Positions 1 through 8,247 of a stretch of 46,344 nucleotides of DNA are shown in pieces. Source of the DNA: Cytophagaceae bacterium (GTDB lineage: Bacteria > Bacteroidota > Bacteroidia > Cytophagales > Spirosomataceae); NCBI GenBank assembly GCA_024642485.1, contig JAHEAY010000008.1:1-46344 (forward strand), read 5' to 3'. The position numbers and the translations under genes were made by a program. How positions within the stretch are numbered: the stretch's first letter is position 1; each line of letters begins with the position of its first letter. Below the pieces are notes generated by a model that saw only the letters and a program-made list of their open reading frames with translations, was not told the DNA's origin and ran no database searches.

Positions 1-2827
1 TTGGGTTAGCCCAACCTGTTGTATATGGTGTACCAAATAAGTTCGTAGCACCTACTTTTAAGATAGACTTCAAGCCAGACAATTTCTTGCTAACCTGCGC
101 ATCCAATGTATTAAATGCAGGGATTAAACTTTGTTGGGATTGATTAACCACTTGGTTAACAATCGATGATTGCCACACAAATTGATCTTGGTATCTCCAA
201 ACTGCATTTACTCCCCAACCTGAACCTCCGATGTTACGATTTCCTAAAGAAACGTTTGTCCGGTAGTTTGGTGTATTAAATGCTAATTGATAATCTGATA
301 ATCCACCATTATCTTTCACGGCATTATAAGAAACATTTGTTCCTAATGTCCAGTTTGAACCCAATTGGTAATCCAAGCCTAAGCCCCAACCATTGGTTAC
401 CACTTCATTATCCACATTAGATGGGAATGAGAAGTAGTTCAAAGATCCTACGATAGTCGTTGAGGGTTGTGCAACAACTTGGCCCGCAGAGAAGTTTGTG
501 AAGTTCGATTGATATACGTAAAAATCAGCTAACAAACGATCTCCCAAGAAGCCTTTGTAACCAAATTCAAAAGTATGTACTTGCTCTGGCTTCCATTCCT
601 TCGATTGATATACTTTCCAGTTAGCTGGATTCGTAGGGCTAGCCAAGATTGATTGTATCGTGTAAGAATTACCCGATAACTTGTAACGATCTTGAACGAC
701 TGCCAAACCTCCTAATAAACGTGCTGAAGGAGTCAACAAGTTGATGTATTGATCTTGCGTTGTTGGAATACGGAAACCAGTCTGATAAGAAGCACGGAAG
801 TTCGAACGACCTTCTGTGTAGACCCCAGACAAACGTGGGCTAAATTGACCCTCAAAGTTTTCGTTCTTATCGTAACGAATCGAACCTGTCAACTTAAATT
901 TATCTTCAAACATTTTTTTAGCTGCTTGAACATAAGCACCATATTCATTGATTGAGAATTCGCTTCCGTCTGTATTCAAAGCAAACAACGTACCCTCAGA
1001 ATTCAACGCATATTGACGGTAATTAGCTCCCACAATCATTTCCACTTTATTATTCAATTTCTCTGTCAAATTGTACATTCCTTCTAGGTGGTACAAAGCT
1101 GACTTATCTGTAAACTTAGCACCTTGAGGTAATGCTTTCCCTTTAATCGCTTCTACAGCCGCATTGAATCCCGCAGTTCCTGGAACTAAACGTGTTGCAT
1201 CCGCAACTGAACGTGCAGTTCCATGGAAGTAAGGAAAACTAGCTTGCGTACTTGCGATAGCCGTTCCAACCGCTGTTGTTGGGTTTCCTGTTTGTGCTAA
1301 GGTTGTTTGCAACACCTTTCCAAAGTTCGTCAAAGCCAAACCTGCGAACGTACTGAAGTATTCTGGATACCAAGCTGTACTAGGTTTTGCAGCTTCATTA
1401 ATTAACTGTCCTAAAGTACCCGTAGCGTACGCGTCACCTGAATTTTCTTGTGTTGTATAGGCACGAACAAAAAAGTTAGAACCTTTTAACTCCGCTTTGT
1501 ATTGACCCATCGAGAAGTTTTTGATTGAATAACGATCCGCTCCTGTGTACATCGCAGTACCTTGTCCATATGAAGCTTGTAAAATCATCTCAACTTTATC
1601 ATTAAAACGATAATGCAATGCTGCATTAAACTTCATGTTACGGTTTGCATAAGAAGCAATATCACGCTCCGCATAACCTTGACGAGAAATTGCAACGTTC
1701 GGAACAATGTATCCCAAAATCGCCGAAGGCGTTAATAAACCTCCTGTAGCTGCTGAAATCTGGTTAATACCAGCTGTCAATGGGTTAGATGGTACGGATA
1801 ATAAAGGTTTTAATGAAGACAACATATTCACGTTCGTCTCGTCACCATACGTACTAACACCATTGTATGCTAAATTAGTTGTACGGTCACCCGCTCCCAA
1901 ACTTGTTCCATTCAATAAACTCTGATCACGTGAATCCGTTGCTTGCCAATCTTCTGCACTTGATGTATTGAAGTTGATTTTATAAGCCCACTTATTGTTA
2001 ATCGCTTTTGCATAACGTAATGAAATATCGCTGTATGGAGTCAAAGCCTCTGTACGATTTCCCGCGTACATCGCTCCAGCTTTTACTTGTGCACTTAAAC
2101 CTTGGTATAAGAAGGGTGATTTTGAATTCATCAAAATGATACCGTTCATCGCATTTGGACCATATAAAGCTGACGCTGCTCCTGGCAATACCTCAACGCC
2201 TTCTAAGTCTAGTTCTGAGATACCTACGATATTACCTACCGAGAAGTTCAAACCTGGCGCTTGGTTATCCATGCCGTCAATCAACTGAACAACTCGAACG
2301 TTTCCATTACTATTAAAACCGCGCATACTGATGGAAGAGAAATTCACCGACTGTGTACTCACCTCAATGCCTTTCATGTTACGCAATGCATCATAAAAGT
2401 TGATCGATGGAGTCTCACGAATCGAACGCAAATCCATTTTCTCTACAGAAACGGGGGATTGCATTACGGATTCTTCAATACGTGAAGCCGATACAACCAC
2501 GTCTTGACCTAAAACCGATTGCTCTTTTAAATCAATTTGAATATCTGATTTTGCCGATTTAACCGCAATTTCTTGACGCTCATACCCAACCATTGAAACG
2601 GAAATCGTGAATGGAACTGGTGTTGATGTCGTAAATGCAAAATGTCCATTTGCATCGGTAATTGTACCAATTACCTTGCCTTTAACCGAGACACTTACCC
2701 CGATTAATGGTTCTTTTGATGCCGCATCCTTAATTGTTCCCCCAACTTTCGTTTGAGCAACTGCTGCAAACGCAAGTAAAAAGACAACCGTAAAAACTGG
2801 CAAGATTTGAGTAAAAAGTTTTTTCAT
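1..2827 (-). CDS. TonB-dependent receptor, 3' end cut by window edge
   Basis: Outer-membrane active transporter for an unidentified ligand, energised by TonB-ExbBD. The reading frame opens at the ATG at 2825-2827 (MKKLFTQILP) and stays open for 942 codons to the window edge. A signal peptide covers about residues 1-24. It is followed by a carboxypeptidase-regulatory-like (CNA-B type) beta-sandwich (about 27-110, with GTIKDAASKEPLIGVSV), a plug domain (VVVSASRIEES, then ALYGPNAMNGIILMNS), and a long beta-barrel. The visible end (VGATNLFGTPYTTGWANP) is typical of the last strands, so only a few residues are missing. The extra N-terminal domain is the Bacteroidota form. It lacks features that would make it a clear SusC, and no SusD partner lies on the visible side. 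A TTG-N21-TAGCTTTG promoter lies just upstream. Family call is firm; substrate unknown. Confidence 0.92.
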   Translation of the reverse strand, partial: MKKLFTQILPVFTVVFLLAFAAVAQTKVGGTIKDAASKEPLIGVSVSVKGKVIGTITDANGHFAFTTSTPVPFTISVSMVGYERQEIAVKSAKSDIQIDLKEQSVLGQDVVVSASRIEESVMQSPVSVEKMDLRSIRETPSINFYDALRNMKGIEVSTQSVNFSSISMRGFNSNGNVRVVQLIDGMDNQAPGLNFSVGNIVGISELDLEGVEVLPGAASALYGPNAMNGIILMNSKSPFLYQGLSAQVKAGAMYAGNRTEALTPYSDISLRYAKAINNKWAYKINFNTSSAEDWQATDSRDQSLLNGTSLGAGDRTTNLAYNGVSTYGDETNVNMLSSLKPLLSVPSNPLTAGINQISAATGGLLTPSAILGYIVPNVAISRQGYAERDIASYANRNMKFNAALHYRFNDKVEMILQASYGQGTAMYTGADRYSIKNFSMGQYKAELKGSNFFVRAYTTQENSGDAYATGTLGQLINEAAKPSTAWYPEYFSTFAGLALTNFGKVLQTTLAQTGNPTTAVGTAIASTQASFPYFHGTARSVADATRLVPGTAGFNAAVEAIKGKALPQGAKFTDKSALYHLEGMYNLTEKLNNKVEMIVGANYRQYALNSEGTLFALNTDGSEFSINEYGAYVQAAKKMFEDKFKLTGSIRYDKNENFEGQFSPRLSGVYTEGRSNFRASYQTGFRIPTTQDQYINLLTPSARLLGGLAVVQDRYKLSGNSYTIQSILASPTNPANWKVYQSKEWKPEQVHTFEFGYKGFLGDRLLADFYVYQSNFTNFSAGQVVAQPSTTIVGSLNYFSFPSNVDNEVVTNGWGLGLDYQLGSNWTLGTNVSYNAVKDNGGLSDYQLAFNTPNYRTNVSLGNRNIGGSGWGVNAVWRYQDQFVWQSSIVNQVVNQSQQSLIPAFNTLDAQVSKKLSGLKSILKVGATNLFGTPYTTGWANP

Positions 2828-2876
2828 AAATGTAATTGTTTGAAGTTTCTGTTAACGTTTTTATACACTTCTGAAA

Positions 2877-2908
2877 CAAAGCTAATCAAGAAATAAGAAT
2901 TTGCCCAA
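2877..2908 (-). promoter_or_regulatory. Bacteroidota-type promoter of the TonB receptor gene
   Basis: On the minus strand TTG (2908-2906) is followed after 21 bases by TAGCTTTG (2884-2877), an exact match to the TAnnTTTG -7 element of Bacteroidota sigma factor promoters (spacing 17-23). The predicted leader would be about 40-45 bases. No TPP or cobalamin riboswitch-like fold is evident in that short leader. Confidence 0.5.
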
Positions 2909-3013
2909 TGTTTGATATTAAAAATATACCAATTTTTCCGAAAATATTTTAATTATCAGCAAGCCTCAACATCCAATCAAACCAAAATACTTCCGTAAAG
3001 ACTTATTTCTTAG

Positions 3014-3021
3014 TAGCTTTG
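3014..3021 (+). promoter_or_regulatory. -7 element of the DUF3089 gene promoter
   Basis: TAGCTTTG lies 16 bases before the ATG at 3038. A weak TTC rather than TTG sits 20 bases upstream (2991-2993). The same -7 octamer drives the divergent TonB receptor gene, so 2828-3037 is a two-way promoter region. Confidence 0.4.
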
Positions 3022-3037
3022 ATCAATTATTATCCGC

Positions 3038-4084
3038 ATGTTGTTAAGACGTATCTATTTTCTTGTTGGCCTAATACTCTGTCTCGCAGCAGCTTGCAAA
3101 ACACAAGAGCCCGCGCAATTAAAAATCGCATGGAAAGAAAGCCCTGTACCAGCAGAAATAGACTACAGCGCTCCTTCAGCTTGGGCAGCCTTACCTAATC
3201 GATTAGACGCAGCTGATGCAGTACCGTTAAAATCTCCCTTAAAGGACGAACAGAACCAAGCCAAAGCTGACGTATTTTTCGTCCATCCGACGATCTACAC
3301 CTATGCACCCAACACACCCTATCAGTGGAATGCAAGTATTCAAGACCAATACCTAAACAATAAAGTCGACTCCTCAACGATCCTGAATCAAGCCACGATT
3401 TTCAACGCCGCTGGACGAGTTTTCGCTCCCCGGTACCGACAAGCCCATTATTATGCTTTCGTAACTCCTAACAAAGCCGATAAAGATGCCGCGCTACAAT
3501 TAGCCTATTCAGACGTCAAAAAAGCTTTCGAATATTACCTGCTTCATTACAATCAAGGTAGACCCATCATTATTGCATCGCATAGCCAAGGAACAATTCA
3601 TGCTACTCAACTCATCAAGGAGTATATCGATGGAAAAGCCCTCCAAAAACAATTTGTAGCGGCATATTTAATTGGTATTGCAACACCCAAAAACGCATTT
3701 CAACAAATAGAAGCATGTAAGACTGCCGAGCAAACTGGTTGCTTTGTAGCTTGGACAACATTCCAACAAGGCTATTTACCTGCCTGGCATCCGGGTAAAC
3801 CTACTGAACTTGTTTCAACAAACCCATTAACTTGGAGCCTTGACGAGAATTTTGCACCCAAAGAACTTAATGAAGGTGGCGTATCTTATGGTTTCAAATG
3901 GGTAAAAAACTTCGCTGACGCACAAAATCACTTAGGAGTACTTTGGATTAATACACCCTATGTTTTTGGACGCTCCTTCGTCCATTTGAAAAATTGGCAC
4001 CAAGCAGATATGAATTTATTCTATGCGCCCATTCGGAATAATGCGAAAAGACGGGTTGAATCTTATTTAAATGCAAGCAAATAA
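3038..4084 (+). CDS. DUF3089 domain lipoprotein (alpha/beta-hydrolase-like)
   Basis: Predicted exported lipoprotein of 348 residues. The N-terminus has a lipoprotein signal with lipobox LAAAC and the lipidated Cys at residue 20. The rest matches the DUF3089 family: DVFFVHPTIY near residues 78-87 and the nucleophile elbow IIASHSQGT with Ser183, which implies an alpha/beta-hydrolase fold with esterase or lipase-like chemistry. No substrate can be inferred. It is probably anchored in the outer or inner membrane facing the periplasm. It has its own promoter and its stop almost touches the start of the mannose-1-phosphate guanylyltransferase gene, so the two are likely cotranscribed. Family call firm, function unknown. 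Confidence 0.88.
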   Translation: MLLRRIYFLVGLILCLAAACKTQEPAQLKIAWKESPVPAEIDYSAPSAWAALPNRLDAADAVPLKSPLKDEQNQAKADVFFVHPTIYTYAPNTPYQWNASIQDQYLNNKVDSSTILNQATIFNAAGRVFAPRYRQAHYYAFVTPNKADKDAALQLAYSDVKKAFEYYLLHYNQGRPIIIASHSQGTIHATQLIKEYIDGKALQKQFVAAYLIGIATPKNAFQQIEACKTAEQTGCFVAWTTFQQGYLPAWHPGKPTELVSTNPLTWSLDENFAPKELNEGGVSYGFKWVKNFADAQNHLGVLWINTPYVFGRSFVHLKNWHQADMNLFYAPIRNNAKRRVESYLNASK

Positions 4085-4085
4085 T

Positions 4086-5150
4086 ATGCAAAATACATAC
4101 CTCATCATCATGGCCGGTGGAATCGGTACCCGTTTTTGGCCCATCAGTCGGAGTGCGAACCCAAAGCAATTTCATGATGTACTCGGCGTAGGAAAAACCA
4201 TGCTACAACAAACTGCGGAACGATTTGAAGGAATAATCCATCCGGAAAACATCTACGTAGTCACGAGTGAGGAATTTGCCGGTATTGTCAAAGAACAATT
4301 GCCTTTTTTAAGTGAGGAGCAGATTCTCCAAGAACCCCAACGGAAAAACACGGCACCCTGCATCGCATATGCAGCCTATAAAATCGGGAAAAAGAACCCG
4401 AATGCAACGCTGATTGTTGCGCCTGCTGACCATGTCATCATTAAAGAAATCGCCTTCCAAAACAACGTCCGTGCTGCCATCGAAACAGCCAAAGAAGACG
4501 TATTAGTAACCTTAGGAATCCTGCCTACCCGACCGGACACCGGTTACGGATATATTCAGTTTCATCCAAGTGAAAGCATTTCTAAAACCGTTAAAACATT
4601 TACTGAAAAACCTCATCTTGAGCTTGCAGAAGCATTTTTAGATAGTGGTGACTACGTTTGGAATGCCGGGCTTTTTGTATTCAGAATTCCTGTATTCAAA
4701 AAAGAATTAGAAAAACACCTATCGCGCCTCGCAGAGCAATTTGAGGAGGGGGAAGCTTTCTACTACACAAACGAAGAACAAGATTTTATCCGCAAAGTTT
4801 ATGCGGTTTGCAAGAGTATTTCCATCGATAATGGAGTCATGGAAAAAGCGCAGATCGTTAAAGTTATTTTAGCAGATATCGGTTGGTCCGACCTAGGCAC
4901 CTGGAAATCACTCTATGAAATTCACGAAAAAGATGCCAACGGAAATGTAATCGATGGAAATGTCATGGTTTACGATACCCAAAATTGCATCATTAAAACG
5001 CCAAACGATAAATTGGTCGTCATTCAAGGATTGCAAAATTTCATCGTCGCTGAACATGAAAATGCCCTAATGATTTGTCCGCAAGACCAAGAACAAGACG
5101 TGAAAAAATTTGTAGAAGCTGCTACCTACTTAAATCCTAAATTTTCTTAG
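4086..5150 (+). CDS. manC: mannose-1-phosphate guanylyltransferase
   Basis: Makes GDP-mannose from GTP and mannose 1-phosphate, the donor for surface polysaccharide and the precursor of GDP-fucose. The nucleotidyltransferase signature MAGGIGTRFWPISR lies at residues 9-22, followed by the sugar-binding region (TEKPHLELAEAFL, WNAGLFVF) and GWSDLGTW. The protein has 354 residues and is the short form without the C-terminal phosphomannose isomerase cupin. I chose the ATG at 4086 (MQNTYLIIMAGG) because it gives the family's usual N-terminus. The in-frame ATG at 4071 would overlap the upstream gene by 14 bases and cannot be excluded. Its last four bases overlap the convergent carH-like gene. Confidence 0.92.
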   Translation: MQNTYLIIMAGGIGTRFWPISRSANPKQFHDVLGVGKTMLQQTAERFEGIIHPENIYVVTSEEFAGIVKEQLPFLSEEQILQEPQRKNTAPCIAYAAYKIGKKNPNATLIVAPADHVIIKEIAFQNNVRAAIETAKEDVLVTLGILPTRPDTGYGYIQFHPSESISKTVKTFTEKPHLELAEAFLDSGDYVWNAGLFVFRIPVFKKELEKHLSRLAEQFEEGEAFYYTNEEQDFIRKVYAVCKSISIDNGVMEKAQIVKVILADIGWSDLGTWKSLYEIHEKDANGNVIDGNVMVYDTQNCIIKTPNDKLVVIQGLQNFIVAEHENALMICPQDQEQDVKKFVEAATYLNPKFS

Positions 5151-6028
5151 GCATTTGCCAAATCAATCAATCCTTGAAAATCAGGGATAATCTGGATATT
5201 TGAGGGAATCTGACGCTCAGGCTGCAGGATTTGATATCCTGTTAATAACACTTGAGCATTGGGTAAATCTTTCGCCATCTGCGCTACATAGGAATCAATA
5301 AGCTCCACATTAGGCTCAGATGTAAAAACACTAAATATGTAATCGGGCTGATGAATTTCGTAGGCCAACAGCAATTCTTCATAGGGCAAGGACTGCCCTA
5401 AATACACCACGGAATGTTTGCGTGCTCGAAAGACATAATTTGCAAACAATAAGCCTATTTCATGCAATTCACCCTCCGGTAAATACAAAAGGAATTTCTT
5501 GGCATCAGGCTTCAAACTCAAATCCTGCGCGTCAATACTTGCAACCAGTTTTTGACGAATCAAATGACTAATGAAATGCTCCTGCGCTGGCCCCACAGAC
5601 CCCGATAACCACAAAGTTCCTAGTCGGCGCATAAAGGGATAAATAACATCCAACATATAACTCTCAAAGCCATGGGCCTGAATCATATTTTTGGTCAACA
5701 ACTGAAATTTGGCTTCATCCAAATCCATCATCGCCAAGGTAAGCGCTTGAATTTGGTCAGGAAAATCAAATTGGCTTTCGGATAAATGTAAAATATGGGA
5801 TGCCATTTCAGCCTCCGACATATTGGCAATTGCAGAAATCTTAAATCCGCCCTTATCTTGAAGCAATGCAATATTTAGGACGCGCTTTAATTCCTCATCG
5901 GAATAAGTTCGAATGTTCGTTTCAGTCCGAATAGGATTTAAAATTCCATATCGCTGCTCCCAAATCCGCAAGGTATGCGCTTTGATTCCGCTTAAATTTT
6001 CTAAATCCTTAATTGAATAAATGGCCAT
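5147..6028 (-). CDS. CarH-like MerR regulator with B12-binding light-sensor domain
   Basis: Transcriptional repressor of 293 residues with an N-terminal MerR winged helix (about 3-70: YSIKDLENLSGIKAHTLRIW) and a C-terminal cobalamin module (about 90-290). The helical part holds W140, nine residues, then E150-H151, the Wx9EH signature of photoreceptive CarH proteins. The Rossmann part has E187-L-H189-E-I-G192, the ExHxxG motif that supplies the lower cobalt ligand. Family knowledge: CarH binds adenosylcobalamin in the dark, represses carotenoid genes as a tetramer, and is released by light. The ATG at 6028 is preferred to the one at 6037 because MAIYSIKDL matches family N-termini. It lies 45 bases after a cruF-like carotenoid gene. 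Assignment as light sensor is inference from motifs plus context, but strong. Confidence 0.88.
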   Translation of the reverse strand: MAIYSIKDLENLSGIKAHTLRIWEQRYGILNPIRTETNIRTYSDEELKRVLNIALLQDKGGFKISAIANMSEAEMASHILHLSESQFDFPDQIQALTLAMMDLDEAKFQLLTKNMIQAHGFESYMLDVIYPFMRRLGTLWLSGSVGPAQEHFISHLIRQKLVASIDAQDLSLKPDAKKFLLYLPEGELHEIGLLFANYVFRARKHSVVYLGQSLPYEELLLAYEIHQPDYIFSVFTSEPNVELIDSYVAQMAKDLPNAQVLLTGYQILQPERQIPSNIQIIPDFQGLIDLANA

Positions 6029-6073
6029 TCCTCGCATCTGTATACTAGGCTAACGAATCTTGGAGGAAAATGT

Positions 6074-6712
6074 TTAAGAAAAGATTTGGATTAAAATCCA
6101 ATGACCCAAAAAGAAACAAAATTGCAAGACCGCAATCAGTCTGAATAAACTCGATTTTGAGGACAATCCCGAGGTGTTGTAAACCCAGTGAAAAAAGAAA
6201 CTGATCAACCACCAAGCACCAAAATTCTGCACAGGTACTGAATTACCTGCCCATTGCCAGAAATCAAAATGCATCGCCACAGGTTCAATTAATAAATCAA
6301 GGGCTGTCATCAATCCCGCCCCTAAGGCAGCTTGCCCAATACGCCCCGAAATATTCCATTCCGCTACGACAGCGTTCGTTGCAATCAATAGAATAACCCA
6401 ATTCAACCCGATCGTAATAGGCACATGCATCAGTTGAAAACCTAACGTCTTCCCATAAGCATAGGAACCAAAAATTTGACCTGTCTTCACACCCACTACT
6501 TCAAGCATCCAGCCCACAAAAGCAAGCGCAAACAACATGATATATGCATTTCTGCTCGGATTGGGATAATAAATCACACAGATAAACGCAGTAAACCAAA
6601 GCGTCAAAGGAACCAACGAAGTAAATAAAGCTGCAGTTTCTGGAATGTGCATCCCAAATAAACCCGCCGCATACAATACAATCAAAAAACGCTTCAAAAA
6701 TTGTGGATTCAT
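6074..6712 (-). CDS. cruF: CruF-like carotenoid biosynthesis membrane protein (DUF422)
   Basis: Integral membrane protein of 212 residues with about seven hydrophobic segments. The family motif GWMLEVVGVKTGQIFGSYAYG is visible around residues 65-85, in two conserved halves (GWMLEVVGVKTG and FGSYAYG), together with VPITIGLNWV. DUF422/CruF proteins are carotenoid 1,2-hydratases or related enzymes that modify the ends of acyclic or monocyclic carotenoids, giving the polar pigments found in many pigmented Cytophagales. It sits 12 bases after the NYN gene and 45 bases before the carH-like gene, suggesting one transcript with autoregulated, light-controlled pigment synthesis. Other crt genes are not in the window. 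Family call is firm; the exact reaction is not. Confidence 0.85.
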   Translation of the reverse strand: MNPQFLKRFLIVLYAAGLFGMHIPETAALFTSLVPLTLWFTAFICVIYYPNPSRNAYIMLFALAFVGWMLEVVGVKTGQIFGSYAYGKTLGFQLMHVPITIGLNWVILLIATNAVVAEWNISGRIGQAALGAGLMTALDLLIEPVAMHFDFWQWAGNSVPVQNFGAWWLISFFFHWVYNTSGLSSKSSLFRLIAVLQFCFFLGHWILIQIFS

Positions 6713-6724
6713 ATTTCGTTTAAT

Positions 6725-7342
6725 TTACCAACCTGCAGGTTTATGCAATTCAATACCATCTTTCCCAATCATCTGCATGGGTAATTGGCATTCGATTAAT
6801 TTTTCTTTGGAAATCAACTGGCTCGATCGAGCCTCTTCTTCTAAGGTATCATTCTCGCGCAATGGAGGAAATAACATCACGACGGATTTTTCAGCAAAAC
6901 TTTGATTGACCGCTTCAACACATGGCGTGAAATCTGTATCCCCTGTCACAACAAAAGCCACGTCATAGGCATCCAAATGAGCATCCATGAGGAGATGCGT
7001 GGCAAGATTCACATCGGTCATTTTCTCGGTAGGTGTTATCCAAGTATGATTACAATGGTAACACTCAATCGTTTTATTATGGTAAGAACCAAAGATTAAA
7101 TCGACACCTGTTAGCTCAAGGGCCGACAAATAAGTCGACTGACGCGCTTCTTTCTCTTCATTATGTGTTAGTCGGGATGTGAAGAACTTCACGGCAACCA
7201 ATTCCTGATTCGGGTCTAAAAAACTTTCCATGAGCTTTTTAACATCCAACCATTTACAAAATTTCAACCCAGCATCCACCATACCAAAGTATAGATTAGA
7301 GCCATCGATGTAAGCGATCACACGCTGCTTGGAATTGTTCAT
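6725..7342 (-). CDS. NYN domain protein (PIN-like, LabA/DUF88 family)
   Basis: Predicted metal-dependent nuclease of the NYN/PIN fold, 205 residues. Acidic residues expected at the active site are visible: YIDGSNLYFG (Asp13), KMTDVNLATHLL (Asp110) and VVTGDTDFTP (Asp135, Asp137). A CxxC pair (C94, C97) is an addition that may bind metal. The frame runs open through the tRNA-His gene upstream, so I set the start at the ATG at 7342 (MNNSKQRVIAYID), which begins the conserved domain. The gene begins directly after the tRNA-His terminator and is followed 12 bases later by cruF. NYN proteins act in RNA processing or decay; the target here is unknown. Confidence 0.85.
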   Translation of the reverse strand: MNNSKQRVIAYIDGSNLYFGMVDAGLKFCKWLDVKKLMESFLDPNQELVAVKFFTSRLTHNEEKEARQSTYLSALELTGVDLIFGSYHNKTIECYHCNHTWITPTEKMTDVNLATHLLMDAHLDAYDVAFVVTGDTDFTPCVEAVNQSFAEKSVVMLFPPLRENDTLEEEARSSQLISKEKLIECQLPMQMIGKDGIELHKPAGW

Positions 7343-7352
7343 GACCAAAAAT

Positions 7353-7382
7353 AAAAAAAAGTCCTGGCATTTTACCAGGACT
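7353..7382 (-). terminator. Rho-independent terminator of tRNA-His
   Basis: On the minus strand the perfect 8-bp stem AGTCCTGG / CCAGGACT with a 7-base loop is followed by TTTTTTTTA. It lies 15 bases after the tRNA and 11 bases before the NYN start. The T-tract runs into TATTTTTG (7353-7346), which also reads as a Bacteroidota -7 element placed three bases before the NYN ATG. Confidence 0.8.
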
Positions 7383-7396
7383 TTCGAAATGAAACG

Positions 7397-7471
7397 GGCG
7401 GATGATGGGACTCGAACCCACGACCAAGCGCACCACAAACGCCTACTCTAACCAACTGAGCTACAACCGCC
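7397..7471 (-). tRNA. tRNA-His (anticodon GTG)
   Basis: A full cloverleaf folds on the minus strand: acceptor GCGGTTG / CATCCGC, D-arm GCTC-AGTTGGTTA-GAGT, anticodon arm GGCGT-TTGTGGT-GCGCT with anticodon GTG, variable loop TGGTC, and T-arm GTGGG-TTCGAGT-CCCAT. A G at -1 (7471) facing C73 (7397) is the identity element unique to tRNA-His. CCA is not encoded. The acceptor stem carries a U5:U68 mismatch, where a G:U or Watson-Crick pair would be expected. Confidence 0.95.
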
Positions 7472-7522
7472 ATTTAGGACTGCAAAAATACGGAAAGCTT
7501 GCAATAATGCAAACCCTAACAC

Positions 7523-7556
7523 AAAAAAAGCGGGAGATTTTTTTCAAATCCCCCGC
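7523..7556 (-). terminator. Rho-independent terminator after sodA
   Basis: Minus-strand stem GCGGGGGATTT / AAATCTCCCGC, with one G:U pair and a short A-rich loop, followed by TTTTTTTG. It begins seven bases after the sodA stop codon. Confidence 0.8.
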
Positions 7557-7562
7557 AATAAA

Positions 7563-8174
7563 TTATTTCTGAGCAGCTACATAACGTGCCTCAGCCTTAT
7601 TCCAGTCAATCACACTCCAGAATGCATCGATGTAATCTGGGCGCTTATTTTGGAACTTCAAGTAATATGCATGCTCCCAAACGTCTAATCCAATTACTGG
7701 AAAACCTTTTACATCAGCCACATCCATCAAAGGATTGTCTTGGTTGGGTGTAGAAGAAACAGCGATTGAACCATCTTTTTGAGCAACTAACCACGCCCAT
7801 CCTGAGCCGAAACGGGTAAGACCTGCTTTTTTAAACTCTTCTTTGAACGCGTCAAATGATCCAAATTTTGCATCAATAGCCTTTGCCAAAGTACCTACAG
7901 GAGTACCTCCGCCGTTTGGAGATAAAATATTCCAAAACAAATCGTGGTTGTAATGCCCACCGCCATTATTTCTTACGGCTGGAGACAAGGTTGAAATTGT
8001 TGAAAACAATTCCTCCAAAGACTTGCCTGCCAAAGGTGTATCATTCACCGCAGCATTCAAGTTCGTCACATAAGCATTGTGGTGGCGATCATGGTGAATC
8101 TCCATCGTTAATGCATCAAAATGTGGTTCCAATGCGTTATTCGCATAAGGTAAGGGTGCTAATTCAAAAGCCAT
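7563..8174 (-). CDS. sodA: superoxide dismutase, Mn-type
   Basis: Converts superoxide to oxygen and hydrogen peroxide; cytoplasmic, 203 residues, no signal peptide. The metal ligands are His27, His77 (in [13 protein letters not shown]), Asp164 and His168 (DVWEHAYY). The outer-sphere residues point to manganese: the N-terminal motif has Gly where Fe-SODs carry Gln, and the Gln lies at residue 145 in TPNQDNPL. It follows tadA by 73 bases on the same strand and ends in a clear terminator. A cambialistic enzyme is possible; Mn preference is inferred from these residues. Confidence 0.93.
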   Translation of the reverse strand: MAFELAPLPYANNALEPHFDALTMEIHHDRHHNAYVTNLNAAVNDTPLAGKSLEELFSTISTLSPAVRNNGGGHYNHDLFWNILSPNGGGTPVGTLAKAIDAKFGSFDAFKEEFKKAGLTRFGSGWAWLVAQKDGSIAVSSTPNQDNPLMDVADVKGFPVIGLDVWEHAYYLKFQNKRPDYIDAFWSVIDWNKAEARYVAAQK

Positions 8175-8247
8175 ATCTATAAAATTAAAATTGTGAATGA
8201 TAATCCGAATCCATTAAACACATGAAGCAATCTTTTTGTTCGTTTAC

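Noticed and set aside
749-2485. Several plus-strand open frames of 60-75 codons across the TonB receptor
   Set aside because: They are shadows of the long minus-strand frame and show no family likeness.
2828-3037. Possible riboswitch upstream of the TonB receptor
   Set aside because: The leader after the predicted start site is only about 45 bases, too short for a cobalamin or TPP aptamer, and no B12-box-like sequence is visible.
4071-4085. Upstream ATG for the mannose-1-phosphate guanylyltransferase
   Set aside because: It adds five residues overlapping the DUF3089 stop; the ATG at 4086 gives the usual family start. Not fully excluded.
7343-7438. N-terminal extension of the NYN open frame through the tRNA-His gene
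   Set aside because: The extension translates the tRNA and its terminator; the conserved domain starts at the ATG at 7342.
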